Shown here one piece after another: positions 62,089-64,000 of a stretch of 64,000 nt of DNA. The first letter of the stretch is position 1. Every line of letters starts with the position of its first letter. The stretch covers positions 42,501 through 106,500 of the forward strand of contig JAMWET010001646.1 in NCBI GenBank assembly GCA_024036415.1. The letters run 5' to 3'. Origin of the DNA: Prochilodus magdalenae (lineage: Eukaryota > Chordata > Actinopteri > Characiformes > Prochilodontidae). The notes under the pieces were generated by a model. That model ran no database searches. It worked only from the letters and a program-made list of their open reading frames with translations, and had not been told where the DNA came from. The translations under genes were made by a program, and so were the position numbers.

Positions 62089-63646
62089 GCGGCTGAAGAT
62101 CAGGCAGTCTTAAGCACATGTGACAGGGAATAACTAAGCCATCAGAGAGCCAGGGGTGAAGCTGCTCCCTAAGGGGTGTCTCCCAACGCCCTAGAATGTA
62201 AACTAATTCTTATTCTCACTGAGTCTATAAAAGCTAGGTTGGGTAGAAAGCATGAGAGTGGAATTACATGTTTGTGTATAGATTGTCTGACTCAGTTCCT
62301 GTTTGCGCCTGTTTCTTCAGGCAGGGCTGAACAGTGTGACCTTGCCACAGGAAATATGCTCTTTTCCACATTACAGCATGCAGATACAAGCTTAGGCTGT
62401 ACTGGTAGACATTGCAAGTCTAGTGTCTCGTACTATACAATGCCTTTTATGGACTGTCTATGAAATGCTCTCAGCTGGGCTGCGGTGTTTAATGGAAATT
62501 GTGTCTACAAATTTGCAACTTAAATTAAAATTTTTTTAAAACTTAAACAGTATCAAAAACTAAATGTTTAACCAGGTTGAATGTGTTTTAAACAGATTTT
62601 AGTTTATAAGGCTGTATATTTTTTTTGGAGAAAGTATTCTTTTGAAAGTTGTCTGTACTTTTCAGCAGTTTCTTTGTAGCCATCTGCAGGTATACTTTCA
62701 AAATGGCTTTACACACAAACAGACAAAAAAAACAGCTTGGAATTCTCCTAGTTTCCCCCATAAAAAGAGTCTACTGTTCAATGCTGAAGTATCTTTCACT
62801 GAACACCTTTTTTGTTAAACATCTAATGAAGTGGCCCAAAGAAATGGTTAAAGAGCCGAATAAGTTTGGGGCCGCTGTCAGTAAAGGTATGTTTTTATGT
62901 ATTTGGAAGCTATTAAACATGGTATTGTTACAAAAACCTGCCCTGAAACCTGCTAGGAGAGGTGCAGTGTAAGGCAAACATGTAATGTTGTGATTTCCTA
63001 AGACATTTTCATGATACACAGTGTGACATTGTTTATCTTTTTAGACTTTTGATCAGTTGGAACAGACAAAGAAGAACCAGTAGCCCTGCACATAATCAAA
63101 ATTATAAACACAATGATTTGTATACAAGTTTTGTACATGCTGTGTTGCACTAAATGCAGTTACTCTAGGATAATATTGCTCTCTTTATAATGAAAAGTAC
63201 TAAATTATCCGCAGTTTGTTCAGAAAAGCATGTCGTAATGTATTGTGACATCATTTATCATGATAACAATATATATTATATATTATATACTATTATATTT
63301 AAAAGGTGTTGCTGTACATCAACCACCATCCAGCAACCAGTGTACAGATTTATGCAATGTTTTCAATGTTTCAGGTTAAATACAAAATAGCTCATACGTG
63401 CTTAATTTAGGCATAAACAAATGTGTGCTGTCTGTCTTAGTATTCCACAAATTCACAGAGTGACCTGACTTATATAATGTGGTAAAATTCTGAAACTCTA
63501 TATAAATATATAAATATAAATATAAATAAATAAATACCGCTGAGTTATGAATGTCAGAGAATCACCGACGGAGAAAAGGTGGTACAGTGCAGTTGAAGTG
63601 TGTAAAATGTGTCCCAATGCACATGAGTAGCTAAGATTAGCTAAAA

Positions 63647-63965
63647 GAAGCATTGATTGCATTTGGGCATTCGAAAGGCCATAGTGTGAAGGAAGCAGCT
63701 GAATTTGCAGGTGTATGGAAGCGTATGGTCATATGGTTCTACCAGCAGTGGCAAAACACCTAGCAGGAAATTCACCTCAGAACTGTGCCAGGGTAGGCAC
63801 CCACTGCATAATGGCCCAACTTCATAATTCATTGATGAATATGTGGCTGAACATTGATGTCTCCTACATCCAGAGACTTGTCCAGTCCATGCCGAATCAA
63901 ATTGTTGCTTTTTTTTTTTTGCGCTTGTGGAGGTATGACATGCTATGTGTAAGTTTACATACTGT
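63647..63965 (+). pseudogene. IS630/Tc1-type transposase remnant
   Basis: Starting at 63647 one frame reads EALIAFGHSKGHSVKEAAEF then AGVWKRMVIWFYQQWQNT before a stop, which has the shape of a Tc1-type N-terminal HTH. Near 63857-63910 another frame reads DVSYIQRLVQSMPNQIVAFF, like the C-terminal end of such proteins. The catalytic core between them is missing. A poly(T) run (63909-63920) follows. Old, internally deleted copy; confidence is limited by its short length. Confidence 0.45.
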
Positions 63966-64000
63966 TGCGTACTAAGGTACATTTCAGTCACAGGTGACTA

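Larger units (their letters stand above)
58737..64000 (+). other. PITPNM3 intron 3 (incomplete)
   Basis: Starts with donor GTGAGT and runs off the window. No open frame resembles the expected continuation of the Nir1 N-terminal region, so exon 4 lies beyond 64000. Between the listed elements, about 60080-61860 and 62090-63640 hold AT-rich unassigned sequence with nothing recognisable except TA-rich stretches (about 63265-63300 and 63500-63535). Confidence 0.75.

Overview
This is vertebrate nuclear DNA, almost certainly from a teleost fish. The protein-coding content is a handful of small exons joined by canonical GT/AG introns of up to about 20 kb. The rest is dominated by Tc1-type DNA transposons with TA target duplications, a decayed Ty3/gypsy element, fish-type LINE tails, LTR-like blocks and simple repeats. 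There is no operon structure, no CRISPR array and no convincing RNA gene.

Two host genes lie head to tail on the + strand. The last two coding exons of a gene I read as KIAA0753/moonraker (a centriolar-satellite and ciliary protein) are at 4640-4858 and 6613-6751, followed by a long 3'UTR ending near 8.5-8.7 kb. About 10 kb downstream a CpG island (about 18370-19090) carries the start of PITPNM3 (Nir1): exon 1 at 18833-18857 (8 codons plus 1 nt), exon 2 at 37999-38094 and exon 3 at 58632-58736. All three PITPNM3 exons end in phase 1 and join to an uninterrupted 75-residue N-terminus with an acidic VAP-binding FFAT motif split by intron 2. The pair has the order and orientation I remember for human 17p13, which supports both names. 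The rest of PITPNM3 lies beyond 64 kb.

The intergenic region (8.7-18.4 kb) holds two Tc1-like transposons. The one at 9435-11018 is inserted, with a TA duplication, into an older Tc1 remnant of opposite orientation. The one at 13066-14553 has lost part of its catalytic core. Intron 1 (18858-37998) contains: a TIR-bounded non-autonomous element that carries a 1 kb telomere-like minisatellite; an internally deleted Tc1; a transposase C-terminal fragment; an LTR-like block; an 87-bp near-perfect hairpin abutting a 38-bp perfect inverted repeat; and a LINE 3' end. Intron 2 (38095-58631) contains a decayed gypsy element with both LTRs, a nearly intact Tc1 (52759-54343) whose 356-codon frame lacks a usable ATG, an IS630/mariner-like remnant that shares its 3' end with a second copy, and a 570-bp polypyrimidine tract. 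Intron 3 starts with a decayed Tc1 and a sense-oriented solo LTR, followed by a 28-bp minisatellite and a last transposase remnant.

I found no new gene system. The points most worth checking are the compound palindrome at 32.1-32.5 kb, the minisatellite-bearing transposon, the nested Tc1 insertion, the start-less Tc1 transposase and the LTRs that could influence PITPNM3 transcription. Family names of repeats rest on memory of fish repeat families and were not searched against any database.
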